Part shown: one piece after another, positions 6,985 through 16,689 of the stretch
Position numbering within the stretch: the stretch's first letter is position 1
Layout: the number at the start of each line of letters is the position of its first letter
Assembly (NCBI RefSeq): GCF_000820165.1
Contig: NZ_CDDD01000032.1
Coordinates: forward strand, 1-64,000
Length of the DNA: 64,000 nucleotides
Direction of reading: 5' to 3'
Source of the DNA: Aeromonas taiwanensis
Lineage (GTDB): Bacteria > Pseudomonadota > Gammaproteobacteria > Enterobacterales > Aeromonadaceae
Notes under the pieces: generated by a model
Seen by the model: the letters and a program-made list of their open reading frames with translations, nothing else
Databases searched by the model: none
What the model was told of the DNA's origin: nothing
Translations under genes and position numbers: made by a program

Positions 6985-7992
6985 GTGTATCTCGCTCTCA
7001 TCCATCGCCAGCAGCGCTGGCAGCGCCGCTGGCTGCTCGCCCTGGCGCTGTTGACCCTGGCCCTGTTCCTGCTCTCCCTCGCCTGGGGGGAGTTCGTGCT
7101 GCTGCCCTGGCATCCCCTGGGGGAGCTGGAGCTGCGCATCCTGCTGGATCTGCGGCTGCCCCGTGCCGTGCTGGCTCTGCTGGCAGGGGCGGCGCTCGCC
7201 TGTGGCGGGGCCGTGCTCCAGGTGATGCTGCACAACCCGGTGGCCGAACCCGGCCTGCTCGGGGTCTCGAGCGGTGCGGGCCTTGCCGCCATGGTGGCCA
7301 TGGCGGTGGCCAAGGCCCTCGGCATCTACCTGCCGGGATGGGGGCTCTCCTTCGCGGCCTTTGGCGGCGCCCTGGTGGTGACCATGCTGCTCATACAGCT
7401 GGCCCGCCGGGCGCGGCTCGGCCATACCCGGCTGCTGCTGTTCGGGGTGGCCATCGGCATCCTCACCAACGCCGCCATGACCTGGCTGATGTACTTTGCC
7501 GATGACGGCGCCCTGCGGGAATACATGTTCTGGATGATGGGCAGCCTCGCCTACGGCAGCCAGCAGTTCGCCTGGTGGTGGCTGGTGCTGCCGCTGACCC
7601 TCGGCTGGCTCTGCCTGCAGGGGCGGGCGTTGCAGCAGTTGCTGCTGGGGGAGACCCAGGCCCGCCTCATGGGTATGAACGTGGAGCGCATGCGGGTGCG
7701 GTTGGTGCTGGCGGTCTGCCTGCTCACCGGCGTGGCGGTGTCCCTGTGCGGGGTCATCGGTTTCGTCGGCCTGGTGGTGCCCCATCTGCTGCGCCTGTGC
7801 GGTGGCAGCGATCAGCGCTTCCTGCTGCCCGCCTCGGCGCTGGGCGGCGGGGCCCTGCTGCTCGGCGCCGATCTGGTGGCCCGCTCGGCACTGCACGCCG
7901 GGGAACTGCCCATCGGCGTCATCACCGCCTCGGTGGGGGCGCCACTCTTCATCTATCTGTTGCTGAGGCAAGATGCCCATGCCGGCTCCTGA
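6985..7992 (+). CDS. btuC: Vitamin B12 ABC transporter permease BtuC
   Basis: This FecCD-family permease of 335 residues has about ten membrane segments and the BtuC start pattern (HRQQRWQRRWLLALALL), plus GGAVLQVMLHNPVAEPGLLGVSSGAG, a hallmark of BtuC-type permeases, and a GFVGLVVPHLLRL segment near the ATPase contact. It forms the channel of the cobalamin importer BtuC2D2. I propose the GTG at 6985 as start; a longer frame from 6907 adds a non-conserved tail. The 3' end overlaps btuD by 20 bases, so the two are translationally coupled. No cobalamin riboswitch fits in the short upstream gap. Confidence 0.92.
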   Translation: MYLALIHRQQRWQRRWLLALALLTLALFLLSLAWGEFVLLPWHPLGELELRILLDLRLPRAVLALLAGAALACGGAVLQVMLHNPVAEPGLLGVSSGAGLAAMVAMAVAKALGIYLPGWGLSFAAFGGALVVTMLLIQLARRARLGHTRLLLFGVAIGILTNAAMTWLMYFADDGALREYMFWMMGSLAYGSQQFAWWWLVLPLTLGWLCLQGRALQQLLLGETQARLMGMNVERMRVRLVLAVCLLTGVAVSLCGVIGFVGLVVPHLLRLCGGSDQRFLLPASALGGGALLLGADLVARSALHAGELPIGVITASVGAPLFIYLLLRQDAHAGS

Positions 7993-8764
7993 ATTGTCGG
8001 GCAAGGGGCTCCCCGTGCTGGAGGCCCGCGCCCTCGCCATCGCCCACCGTCTCGCTCCCCTGGATCTCGCCTGGGGCGGGGGCCAGCTGGTGGCGCTGCT
8101 CGGCCCCAACGGCAGTGGCAAGTCGAGCCTGCTGGGGGCCCTGGCCGGCATCTTGCCAGCCGAGGGCGTCGTCTTGCTGGGAGGGGAGGCCCTCACAGCC
8201 CTGAGCTGGCCCGAGCTTGCAAAGCGGCGGGCCATGCTGCCCCAGCGCCAGCCCCAGCTGTTTCATATCCCGGTGTTCCAGGTGCTGAGCCTGGGGCTGG
8301 GGGAAGAGGGGGAGGCGCAGGCGCAGAATCGGGCCGTGGCCGAGATCTGTGGGGCCCTGGAGCTGGAAGCCCTGCTGGCGCGGGACTTCAGTCGCCTCTC
8401 GGGCGGGGAGCAGCAACGGGTGCTGATCGCCCGCACCCTGCTGCAGCTGTGGCCGGGCCTGAACCCGGCCGGGCGGCTCCTGCTGCTGGACGAGCCCCTG
8501 GCGGGGCTGGATCTGCACCATCAGCTGGCGCTGCTGCGGTTGCTGAAGCGGCTGGCCGGACAGGGGCTGCTGGTGGTGGTCGCCATCCACGACATCAACC
8601 TGGCCATCGACTGGGCGGATCGCATTCTCTGCCTGCAGCAGGGCAAGGTGGTGAGCGAGGGGGGCGTCGAGGCCATCGACGCGGCGCTGCTGGAGCGGGT
8701 GTTCCAGATAAGGACGGAGCGCATCGAGGCGGCGGGCCGGGTCTGGTTTATGCCGAGTCTTTGA
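7973..8764 (+). CDS. btuD: Vitamin B12 ABC transporter ATPase BtuD
   Basis: This is a 263-residue ABC ATPase. Walker A GPNGSGKSS is at 44-52, the signature LSGGEQ at 142-147, Walker B LLLDE ends at 174, and the switch His is in VVAIHDIN. It powers cobalamin import with BtuC, with which it overlaps by 20 bases. The family assignment to BtuD rests on the btuC partner and on the compact C-terminus. A REP-like palindrome and a bidirectional terminator follow. Confidence 0.92.
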   Translation: MPMPAPELSGKGLPVLEARALAIAHRLAPLDLAWGGGQLVALLGPNGSGKSSLLGALAGILPAEGVVLLGGEALTALSWPELAKRRAMLPQRQPQLFHIPVFQVLSLGLGEEGEAQAQNRAVAEICGALELEALLARDFSRLSGGEQQRVLIARTLLQLWPGLNPAGRLLLLDEPLAGLDLHHQLALLRLLKRLAGQGLLVVVAIHDINLAIDWADRILCLQQGKVVSEGGVEAIDAALLERVFQIRTERIEAAGRVWFMPSL

Positions 8765-8793
8765 GAACGGAGCGCAGAGGAGAGATAGCGTTT

Positions 8794-8826
8794 GTAGGGT
8801 CGATTAGCGAAGCGTAATCGGCCGCC
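8794..8826. repeat. REP-like extragenic palindrome
   Basis: GTAGGGTCGATTAGCGAAG followed by CGTAATCGGCCGCC has inverted arms CGATTA/TAATCG around GCGAAGCG. The pattern 'GTAGGGT...TTAGCG.AGCGTAA' is common among repetitive extragenic palindromes in gammaproteobacteria. Only one copy is in this window, so its repeat status in the genome is inferred. Confidence 0.5.
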
Positions 8827-8837
8827 TGCAAGAATAA

Positions 8838-8874
8838 GGGGCCAGTATCAGGAATACCGGCCCCTTTGCTTTTA
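8838..8874. terminator. Terminator between btuD and aroH
   Basis: An interrupted stem GGGGCCAGTAT/ATACCGGCCCC (loop CAGGA) is followed by TTTGCTTTT on the plus strand and by CCTTATTC on the minus strand. It serves btuCD and probably also aroH. Confidence 0.8.
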
Positions 8875-8882
8875 TTCGCTGT

Positions 8883-9944
8883 TCAGCCCAGCTTCTCCAG
8901 ACGCACCTTGGCGGCCTCTGCCAGCATGGCCAGCAGGGTTTCGGTGTCTTCCCAGGACAGGCAGGCATCCGTGATGCTCTGGCCGAAGGTCGCGGCACAG
9001 CCGTTTTCCACGTCCTGACGCCCTTCCACCAGGAAGCTCTCGGCCATGATGCCGGCGATGCCGGTGCGGCCGCGGCGCAGCTGATCGCAGATGTCCTGGG
9101 CCACCAGCAGCTGACGACGGTGATCCTTCATGCTGTTGCCGTGGCTGAAGTCCACCACCAGGCGCTCGGGCAGGCCCACCTGGGCCAGGGCTTCACACGC
9201 CTCGTCGATGCTGGCGGTGTCGTAGTTGGGTCGGTGGCCACCACGCAGGATCACATGGCCATAGGGGTTGCCGGCGGTACGGTAGATGGTCATCTTGCCG
9301 TCCTTGTCCGGGGAGTAGAAGATGTGGCTGTGACGGGCGGCGCGCACCGCATCGATGGCGATGCGGGTATTGCCGTCGGTGCCGTTCTTGAACCCCACCG
9401 GGCAGGAGAGAGCGGAGGCCATCTCGCGGTGGACCTGGGATTCGGTGGTGCGGGCACCGATGGCACCCCAGGTGATGAGATCGCTGATGTACTGGCCGGT
9501 CACCATGTCGAGGAACTCGGTGGCGGTGGGCATGCCGGTCTCGTTGATGTCGACCAGCAGCTTGCGAGCCAGCTTCAACCCTTCATTGACGTCGAAGCTG
9601 CCGTCGAGGCGCGGATCGTTGATGAGCCCCTTCCAGCCGACGATGGTGCGCGGCTTCTCGAAGTAGGTGCGCATCACGATGCACAGGCTCTCTTTGTACT
9701 CTTCACGCAGTTTGTTCAGACGCAGGGCGTATTCGTGGGCGGCGGCGGGATCGTGGATGGAGCAGGGGCCGACGATGACCAGCAGGCGCTGATCTTCCCC
9801 GGCCAGAATGGCTTCCACTTGGCGGCGGGCATCCAGCAGGTTCTGGGCCACGGTGTCGTTTAACGGGAAGGCGTGCGCCAGCTCGCTGGGCGTGATCAGG
9901 GACTCCAGGCGACGGGTGCGCAATTCATCGGTGTGAATGGACAT
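8883..9944 (-). CDS. aroH: 3-deoxy-7-phosphoheptulonate synthase, AroH-like
   Basis: DAHP synthase condenses PEP and erythrose-4-phosphate, the first step of the shikimate pathway. The 353-residue protein is a class I AroFGH enzyme with the GPCSIHD, RTYFEKPRT, GARTTESQ and DFSHGN motifs. The N-terminus (HTDELRTRRLESLITPSELA) follows the E. coli tryptophan-sensitive isozyme AroH more closely than AroG or AroF. The ATG at 9944 was chosen by that match; an upstream in-frame extension is not conserved. It is divergent from dgkA, with no clear TrpR operator. The isozyme label is inference. Confidence 0.92.
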   Translation of the reverse strand: MSIHTDELRTRRLESLITPSELAHAFPLNDTVAQNLLDARRQVEAILAGEDQRLLVIVGPCSIHDPAAAHEYALRLNKLREEYKESLCIVMRTYFEKPRTIVGWKGLINDPRLDGSFDVNEGLKLARKLLVDINETGMPTATEFLDMVTGQYISDLITWGAIGARTTESQVHREMASALSCPVGFKNGTDGNTRIAIDAVRAARHSHIFYSPDKDGKMTIYRTAGNPYGHVILRGGHRPNYDTASIDEACEALAQVGLPERLVVDFSHGNSMKDHRRQLLVAQDICDQLRRGRTGIAGIMAESFLVEGRQDVENGCAATFGQSITDACLSWEDTETLLAMLAEAAKVRLEKLG

Positions 9945-10085
9945 ACGACTCAATTCTCGAGTGGATAAGGGGGGCGGGACGCCAAAATGCAAGGGAATAA
10001 AATAAAGCAAAACTCCCCCGATGGAAACCTCGGGCGGCTCTGATAGGATGTGAGCCTAAAAGCCATTTCAAATGAGGTAGTTATC

Positions 10086-10466
10086 GTGGCAAAGCCAGGC
10101 GCAACCGGGATCACCCGCATCATCAACGCAACCGGTTACAGCATGAAGGGTCTCAAATCAGCCTGGGTCAACGAGGCCGCCTTCCGCCAGGAGCTGGTGC
10201 TGATCCTGCTGCTGATGCCGCTGGCATTCTGGATAGGTGACTCCCTCAACGAGATCCTGCTGCTGGTCTGCATCAGCTGGCTGGTGGTGATCGTCGAGGT
10301 GATCAACTCCGCCGTGGAGGCGGTGGTGGATCGCATCGGCTCCGAGCATCACGAACTCTCCGGCCGCGCCAAGGATCTGGGCTCCGCCGCCGTCTTCATC
10401 GCCCTGGCCCTCAATGCCCTGGTGTGGGGCGCCCTGGTGGGCCGCAATCTGCTGGGGTGGTGGTAG
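10086..10466 (+). CDS. dgkA: Diacylglycerol kinase DgkA
   Basis: A 126-residue trimeric inner-membrane kinase that phosphorylates diacylglycerol to phosphatidate in phospholipid recycling. The catalytic segment EVINSAVEAVVDRIGSEHHE and the RAKDLGSAAV motif are intact, with three membrane segments. I chose the GTG at 10086, preceded by GAGG, because it gives the family length; an ATG frame from further upstream lacks an RBS. It is monocistronic, with a strong terminator 30 bases after the stop. Confidence 0.95.
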   Translation: MAKPGATGITRIINATGYSMKGLKSAWVNEAAFRQELVLILLLMPLAFWIGDSLNEILLLVCISWLVVIVEVINSAVEAVVDRIGSEHHELSGRAKDLGSAAVFIALALNALVWGALVGRNLLGWW

Positions 10467-10497
10467 GTTGCGGGAGCAACCTTTCTCCTGACATAAA

Positions 10498-10525
10498 AAA
10501 GCCCGTCAACACGACGGGCTTTTTG
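10498..10525. terminator. Bidirectional terminator between dgkA and serA
   Basis: AGCCCGTC-AACA-CGACGGGCT is flanked by AAAAAA and TTTTT. dgkA and serA converge on it. Confidence 0.92.
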
Positions 10526-10544
10526 TTGTGCAGATAAGGGCTTG

Positions 10545-11777
10545 TCAGTGGAGGATACGGGCACGGATGGTGCCGCCGATCTCCTTGAGACGGGCCAGGG
10601 CCTTCTCGCTGTGCTCGGTTTCCACGTCGATCACCACGTAGCCGATTTCGCTGCTGGTCTGCAGGTATTGGCCGGCGATGTTGATCCCCTCGTCGGCGAA
10701 GATCTGGTTGATCTGGTTCATGACGCCGGGCTGGTTGCGGTGAATGTGCAGCAGGCGGCTGGAGCCCTTGTGACCCGGCAGGGAGACTTCCGGGAAGTTG
10801 ACGGCAGAGAGGGTGGAGCCGTTGTCGGAGTATTTGACCAGCTTGTTGGCCACTTCCAGACCGATGTTCTCCTGGGCCTCCTGGGTGGAGCCGCCGATGT
10901 GGGGGGTCAGGATGACGTTGTCCAGGCCGCGCAGGGGGGTCAGGAACTCCTCGTCGTTGGACTTGGGCTCCACCGGGAAGACGTCGATGGCGGCGCCGGC
11001 CAGGTGACCGCTCTTGATGGAGTCGGCCAGGGCCTCGATGTCCACCACGGTACCGCGGGAGGCGTTGATGAAGATGGCGCCCGGTTTCATCATGCGCAGC
11101 TGTTCGGCGCCTATGAGATCCTTGGTGGAGGCGGTCTCCGGCACGTGCAGGCTGATGACGTCGGACATGTTGAGCAGCTCGACCAGGTTGGGCACCTGGA
11201 TGGCGTTGCCCAGGGAGAGCTTGTTCTCGATGTCGTAGTAGTAGACCTTCATGCCGATCATCTCGGCGATGATGCCAAGCTGGGTGCCGATGTGGCCGTA
11301 GCCGATGATGCCGAGCTTCTTGCCACGCGCCTCCACCGAACGGTTGGCCAGCTTCTCCCAGACGCCGCGATGGCACTTGGCGTTCTTCTCCGGGATACCG
11401 CGCAGCAGCAGCAGGATCTCCCCCAGTACCAGCTCGGCCACGGAGCGGGTGTTGGAGAAGGGGGCGTTGAAGACGGGAATGCCGCGCACGTGGGCGGAAT
11501 CCAGGGAGACCTGGTTGGTGCCGATGCAGAAACAGCCGATGGCCACCAGCCTGGTGGCGGCGTCCAGCACCTTCTCGGTGATCTGGGTGCGTGAACGCAG
11601 GCCCACGAAATGCACGTCACGAATGCGCTCGATCAGCTCCTCTTCCGACAGGGATGTCTTCAGATACTCGATATTGGTGTAACCGGCGGCCCGAAAGGTC
11701 TCCACCGTGTTGGGATGGACTCCCTCCAGCAGCAGTACCTTGATCTTATCCTTGTCCAGCGAAAACTTGGCTGTCAT
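10545..11777 (-). CDS. serA: D-3-phosphoglycerate dehydrogenase SerA
   Basis: SerA makes 3-phosphohydroxypyruvate from 3-phosphoglycerate with NAD+, the committed step of serine synthesis. The protein has 410 residues, as in E. coli. The NAD-binding GYGHIG is at 159-164, the catalytic His lies in ILTPHIGGSTQEAQ, and the ACT domain for serine feedback is at about 340-410. The start has a GAGGGAACGTC RBS. rpiA lies upstream on the same strand, 243 bases away, with its own terminator between, so the two appear to be separate transcripts. Confidence 0.96.
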   Translation of the reverse strand: MTAKFSLDKDKIKVLLLEGVHPNTVETFRAAGYTNIEYLKTSLSEEELIERIRDVHFVGLRSRTQITEKVLDAATRLVAIGCFCIGTNQVSLDSAHVRGIPVFNAPFSNTRSVAELVLGEILLLLRGIPEKNAKCHRGVWEKLANRSVEARGKKLGIIGYGHIGTQLGIIAEMIGMKVYYYDIENKLSLGNAIQVPNLVELLNMSDVISLHVPETASTKDLIGAEQLRMMKPGAIFINASRGTVVDIEALADSIKSGHLAGAAIDVFPVEPKSNDEEFLTPLRGLDNVILTPHIGGSTQEAQENIGLEVANKLVKYSDNGSTLSAVNFPEVSLPGHKGSSRLLHIHRNQPGVMNQINQIFADEGINIAGQYLQTSSEIGYVVIDVETEHSEKALARLKEIGGTIRARILH

Positions 11778-11944
11778 GACGTTCCCTCTATTGTTTTTGA
11801 AAATGCGTTCAGGCTTGCAGTGTGAAGAAAACCGTAAAGTAGCAAAAACGTTTGGGAGAGGGAATATTTGTGACGAAAGTCAAATTCTTTGAAGTTATCA
11901 ACGATTTTTGCAGAGGGGCTGCGCCAAGCCATTGAGGGATAAAT

Positions 11945-11970
11945 AGAAACGGCGCCATCAGACGCCGTTG
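11945..11970 (-). terminator. Intrinsic terminator of rpiA
   Basis: On the minus strand AACGGCG-TCTGATGG-CGCCGTT is followed by TCTATTTAT, a modest U-rich tail, about 50 bases after the rpiA stop. Confidence 0.65.
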
Positions 11971-12020
11971 TCCATTCGGGACAGCCAGATTAGGGGAGCC
12001 GGCCGCCCGCTGGCCGATCC

Positions 12021-12674
12021 TTAGCGGGTGACCACGCCCTCGGGCGTACCGATCAGCACCACGTCTGCGCCGCGGTGGGCGAACAGGCCGTTGGTGACCA
12101 CGCCCACGATGGCATTGAGCTGCATCTCCAGCCCCTTGGCGTCGGTGATGGCCATGCCCTTCACGTCCAGGATGTGGTTGCCGTTGTCGGTGACCACCCC
12201 TTCACGCCACACCGGGTTGCCGCCCAGGGCACGGATCTCGCGGGCCACGTATTCGCGGGCCATGGGGATCACTTCCACCGGCAGGGGGAAGGAGCCCAGG
12301 ACGTCGACGGTCTTGGTGTTGTCGATGATGCAGATGAACTGGTCGGCTACGGCGGCCACGATCTTCTCGCGGGTCAGGGCGGCACCGCCCCCCTTGATCA
12401 TGTCGCGGGTGGCGTTGATTTCGTCGGCACCGTCCACGTAGACGGAGAGGGCGTCGATGTCGTTGAGGTCAAACACCGGGATACCAAAGCCCTTGAGGCG
12501 CTCGGTGGAGGCCACAGAGCTCGATACCGCGCCCTTGATCTGGTCTTTCATGGTCGCCAGTGCGTCGATGAAGTGATTGACGGTAGAGCCGGTGCCGACG
12601 CCGACGATGGAACCGGGCACCACGTATTTGAGCGCAGCCCAACCGGCCGCCTTCTTCATTTCATCTTGAGTCAT
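12021..12674 (-). CDS. rpiA: Ribose-5-phosphate isomerase A
   Basis: RpiA interconverts ribose-5-phosphate and ribulose-5-phosphate in the non-oxidative pentose phosphate pathway. The 217-residue length is typical. The conserved [14 protein letters not shown] phosphate loop, the YVDGADEI catalytic motif and [12 protein letters not shown] are all present. The start follows AAGGATCC. On the minus strand a TATAAT is visible at about 12703-12708, so rpiA probably has its own promoter. The serA-rpiA neighbourhood is shared with E. coli. Confidence 0.96.
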   Translation of the reverse strand: MTQDEMKKAAGWAALKYVVPGSIVGVGTGSTVNHFIDALATMKDQIKGAVSSSVASTERLKGFGIPVFDLNDIDALSVYVDGADEINATRDMIKGGGAALTREKIVAAVADQFICIIDNTKTVDVLGSFPLPVEVIPMAREYVAREIRALGGNPVWREGVVTDNGNHILDVKGMAITDAKGLEMQLNAIVGVVTNGLFAHRGADVVLIGTPEGVVTR

Positions 12675-12838
12675 GATGGATCCTTATGGAAAAAGCGGGC
12701 GCATTATATCCAAGCCGCCTCCCCAGAGCGACCATGGCGCTCACCTTATGGCGCAAAAATCCCCAAGATGTAAATCGTTTGCCTGTTTATTGAGCCGGGG
12801 GGCGGGGAAGGAGGCAATCCTGGCTCCGTCTGCAGGGA

Positions 12839-13435
12839 TCACGCAAAGTGCCAGCAGCGGCTGGGGGTGATGATCTGGGGGAGCGGCACGTCCCACTGCT
12901 CCTGCGGCACGGCATCCACCTGCTGGCAGTCGTGGGCCAGTCCCAGGGGCCTTGGGCCCAGCCCGTGCTCGTGCCAGCAGGCCAGGGTGCGATCGTAGTA
13001 GCCGCCCCCCATGCCGAGCCGGTTGCCCGTGGCATCGAAGGCCACCAGGGGCGTGCAGATGAGATCCAGCATGCTGTGGGGCACCACCTGCTGCACATCG
13101 AGCTCGGGCTCGGCGATGCCGTAGCGGTTGCGGGTCATGGGGCTGGTGGCGGTGTAGCGCAGGAAGAGCAGGTGACCCGGAGTAAAGGGGTGGAGCACCG
13201 GCAGGAAGACCTCTTTTTGCTGGGCCCAGAGCCAGTGAATGGCGGGCAGGGGATCGAGTTCCCCGTCGTTGGCCAGATAGAGGGCGATGCGCCTGGCCGC
13301 GAGGATCCCGGGGTGTTCCTGGAAACGGCTGACCAGCTGCTGGGCCGCGGCCTGCTGCTCGGCCTGGGTCAGGCTCTTTCTGCGCTGGCGGATGAGCTGG
13401 CGCAACGTCTGCCGCTCGGGCTGGGTATCCGGCAT
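12839..13435 (-). CDS. fau: 5-formyltetrahydrofolate cyclo-ligase
   Basis: This enzyme (YgfA/Fau, MTHFS) converts 5-formyl-THF to 5,10-methenyl-THF with ATP. The 198-residue protein has basic N-terminal helices (LRQLIRQRRKSL) and the signature GMGGGYYDR at 141-149. The start has AGGAG 7 bases upstream. In E. coli this gene follows zapA and 6S RNA; here the next gene upstream is nhaC and I see no 6S RNA in the short gap. Expression independent of rpiA is likely. Confidence 0.92.
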   Translation of the reverse strand: MPDTQPERQTLRQLIRQRRKSLTQAEQQAAAQQLVSRFQEHPGILAARRIALYLANDGELDPLPAIHWLWAQQKEVFLPVLHPFTPGHLLFLRYTATSPMTRNRYGIAEPELDVQQVVPHSMLDLICTPLVAFDATGNRLGMGGGYYDRTLACWHEHGLGPRPLGLAHDCQQVDAVPQEQWDVPLPQIITPSRCWHFA

Positions 13436-13541
13436 GGGGACTCCTGTGAGAGGAAGGGGGTGGCGCTACCTTAACAAGGGGCCGGCGGGATGAAAAGCGC
13501 ACCGACCAGGGCCGCCTTGGCGGCAGCCCTGGGAGGGACAA

Positions 13542-14888
13542 TCAGGCGCGGGGGGAGGGCGCCGCCACCGCGCTCATCTGGTGCTTGATGAAGACAGCCG
13601 CGACGGCGGCCAGGGCCAGCGCCATGGGGTAGAAGCTCATGCTCACCACCGCCAGGGGCGAGAGCGCGAAGATGGAGCCCAGCAGCAGCGCCTGGGCGCC
13701 CCAGGGGATGAGCCCCTGCACCACGCAGGAGAAGATGTCGAGCATGGAGGCGGCACGGCGCGGGGTGACCCCGTGCTGCTCGGCGAGATCCCGGGCCACC
13801 TTGCTCGCCACTATGATGGCCACCGTGTTATTGGCGGTACAGAGGTTGGTGAGGCTCACCACCCCGGCGATGCCGAGCTCGGCCGCTTTCTCGTTCTGCT
13901 CGCCGTCGTGGCTGCGGGTGAAGCGGGCGATGAGGGCGCTGATGCGCGCGCTGATCCAGGCCAGGCCACCCTGGCGCTCCATCAGGGCGCCGAGGCCGCC
14001 GATGAGCATGGAGAGCAGGAAGATCTCCTGCATGCTGGTGAAGCCCTGATAGATGTCCTTGCTGAACTGGCCGAGGGGATAACCGCCAATCATCCCCACG
14101 CCGCCGGCGGCGATGATGCCGAGCCCCAGCACCATGAAGACGTTCATGCCAGAGAGCGCCAGCACCAGGATCAGCAGATAGGGCGCGACCTTGAGCACGT
14201 CCGCCTCGGCGGTGGGGGCCGGCGCCTCCCCCGTGGAGCCCAGCATCAGATAGGCCAGGATCACCAGCACGGCGGCGGGGGCGGCAATCTTGACGTTCTC
14301 GCGGAACTTGTCCTTCATCTCGCAGCCCTGGCTGCGGGTCGCGGCTATGGTGGTGTCGGAGATGATGGAGAGGTTGTCGCCAAACATGGCGCCGGAGAGG
14401 ATGGTGCCCGCCATCAGCACCGGATCGATGCCGGTGGCCTGGGCGACGCCGAGGGCCACGGGGGCGATGGCGCCTATGGTGCCCATGGAGGTGCCCATGG
14501 CGGTGGCAATAAAGGCAGAGATGAGGAAGAGCCCCGGCAGCAGGCACCAGCCCGGGATGAGCGACAGACCGAGGGCGACCGTGGCATCCACCCCGCCGGT
14601 GGCCTTGGCCACGGTGGCAAAGGCGCCCGCCAGCAGATAGATGAGGCACATGGCCATGATGTTGCTGTCGCCGACCCCCTTGAAGAAGGTCTCCAGGTTC
14701 TTGTTGAACCCCTCGCGTCCCAGCATCAGGGCCAGCATGACGGCGGGCAGGGCGGCGACGGGGGCGGGCAACTGGTAAAAGGCGAACTCGACCCCCTGCA
14801 GGGTCAGCCAGGTACCGGTACCGATAAAGAGAGCAAGAAAGACCAGAAGGGGCAGCAGGGCTCTGGCACTGGGTTGGGTCTGGATCAT
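13542..14888 (-). CDS. nhaC: Na+/H+ antiporter NhaC family
   Basis: A 448-residue inner-membrane antiporter with about twelve membrane segments. NhaC-family features are visible: MGTSMGTIGAIAPVA, MFGDNLSIISDTTIAATRSQG and TNLCTANNTVAIIVAS. Members exchange Na+ (or in some cases malate/lactate) for H+; substrate cannot be read from sequence alone. The start follows CGAGGAACAC. It stands alone, divergent from dapB. Confidence 0.88.
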   Translation of the reverse strand: MIQTQPSARALLPLLVFLALFIGTGTWLTLQGVEFAFYQLPAPVAALPAVMLALMLGREGFNKNLETFFKGVGDSNIMAMCLIYLLAGAFATVAKATGGVDATVALGLSLIPGWCLLPGLFLISAFIATAMGTSMGTIGAIAPVALGVAQATGIDPVLMAGTILSGAMFGDNLSIISDTTIAATRSQGCEMKDKFRENVKIAAPAAVLVILAYLMLGSTGEAPAPTAEADVLKVAPYLLILVLALSGMNVFMVLGLGIIAAGGVGMIGGYPLGQFSKDIYQGFTSMQEIFLLSMLIGGLGALMERQGGLAWISARISALIARFTRSHDGEQNEKAAELGIAGVVSLTNLCTANNTVAIIVASKVARDLAEQHGVTPRRAASMLDIFSCVVQGLIPWGAQALLLGSIFALSPLAVVSMSFYPMALALAAVAAVFIKHQMSAVAAPSPRA

Positions 14889-16021
<1,133 letters not shown>

Positions 16022-16070
16022 GGTGCCGCGAGGAGAGAGGGAGCGCATCCGCGCCCCCGCCCTGATTGCC

Positions 16071-16096
16071 AGACCCCGGTTCGCCGGGGTCTTTCG
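16071..16096 (+). terminator. Intrinsic terminator of dapB
   Basis: AGACCCCG-GTTCG-CCGGGGTCT followed by TTCG. It separates dapB from carAB. Confidence 0.85.
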
Positions 16097-16363
16097 TATA
16101 GTTTTTGTAGAAACAAGCCTTAGTCATCACTTTTTAAGTGAACCCGCCTAAATCCTGCAATTCTTACAAACTCGCCAAACTCTCGCGACATGGATGTCAT
16201 CAAAGGGTAACGGGTTTGGGTCTCAATAGTCCCCTATAACCCCCTTTTTTTCTTGTCATCAATCAGACTAAAAATTCAAACATAGAAAAACGTTTTCCAC
16301 CGAATTGGTGATTTTTTCTGCCTGTAAAAAGGGGTTTATGTTTAATGTTATTTCTTTTTAAGA

Positions 16364-16381
16364 AAATCAATTAATTGATTT
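16364..16381. promoter_or_regulatory. 18-bp palindrome with IHF consensus upstream of carAB
   Basis: AAATCAATTAATTGATTT is a perfect palindrome and fits WATCAANNNNTTR on both strands. It lies about 325 bases upstream of the carA start, in the position range of IHF action at E. coli carAB promoter P1. Confidence 0.55.
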
Positions 16382-16550
16382 ATATGAAAAAAAATATGAT
16401 TTGTTTGCTTTGTGGGGCGCACAAAGTGGCTTTTTGTCGGGGTTTTTACTTTTCTTTTCGGGGAGGGGGTTGCAAAGCTATGAAGTGCATAGATAATGGG
16501 TAATGTTGCTTGTTTATTGAATTTAGATGCATTTCAGACGAGAAAAGACG

Positions 16551-16578
16551 TTGAAATGAGATCGTTTTTAAGTAGAAT
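16551..16578 (+). promoter_or_regulatory. Probable carA sigma-70 promoter
   Basis: TTGAAA and TAGAAT are separated by 16 bases. The predicted start near 16585 gives a leader of about 105 bases. Confidence 0.5.
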
Positions 16579-16689
16579 GCGCCCAATTTGCCAGAAATCT
16601 GCCGGGTTTGAACCCTGTTTCAAACAGCGTCCGGACCCGCAACACCCAGGTAAATTGCTGAATTTAAAGCTAAATAACTGGAGGTTGTC

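Larger units (their letters stand above)
16097..16689 (+). promoter_or_regulatory. Long AT-rich control region of carAB
   Basis: About 590 non-coding bases, much richer in AT than the flanks. An 18-bp perfect palindrome at 16364-16381 contains an IHF consensus match (AATCAATTAATTG) in both orientations. A sigma-70-like promoter lies at 16551-16578 (TTGAAA, 16-base spacer, TAGAAT). Just upstream, TGAATTTAGATGCA at 16518-16531 is one mismatch from an ARG half-pair. A 7-bp stem (GTTTGAA/TTCAAAC) lies in the leader at 16606-16625. E. coli carAB also uses a long region with IHF, PepA, PurR and ArgR input. Only the sequence matches are seen; binding is inferred. Confidence 0.6.

Noticed and set aside
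13436-13541. 6S RNA next to the 5-formyl-THF cyclo-ligase gene
   Set aside because: 6S RNA often lies here in relatives, but the gap is about 105 bases and does not fold as 6S.
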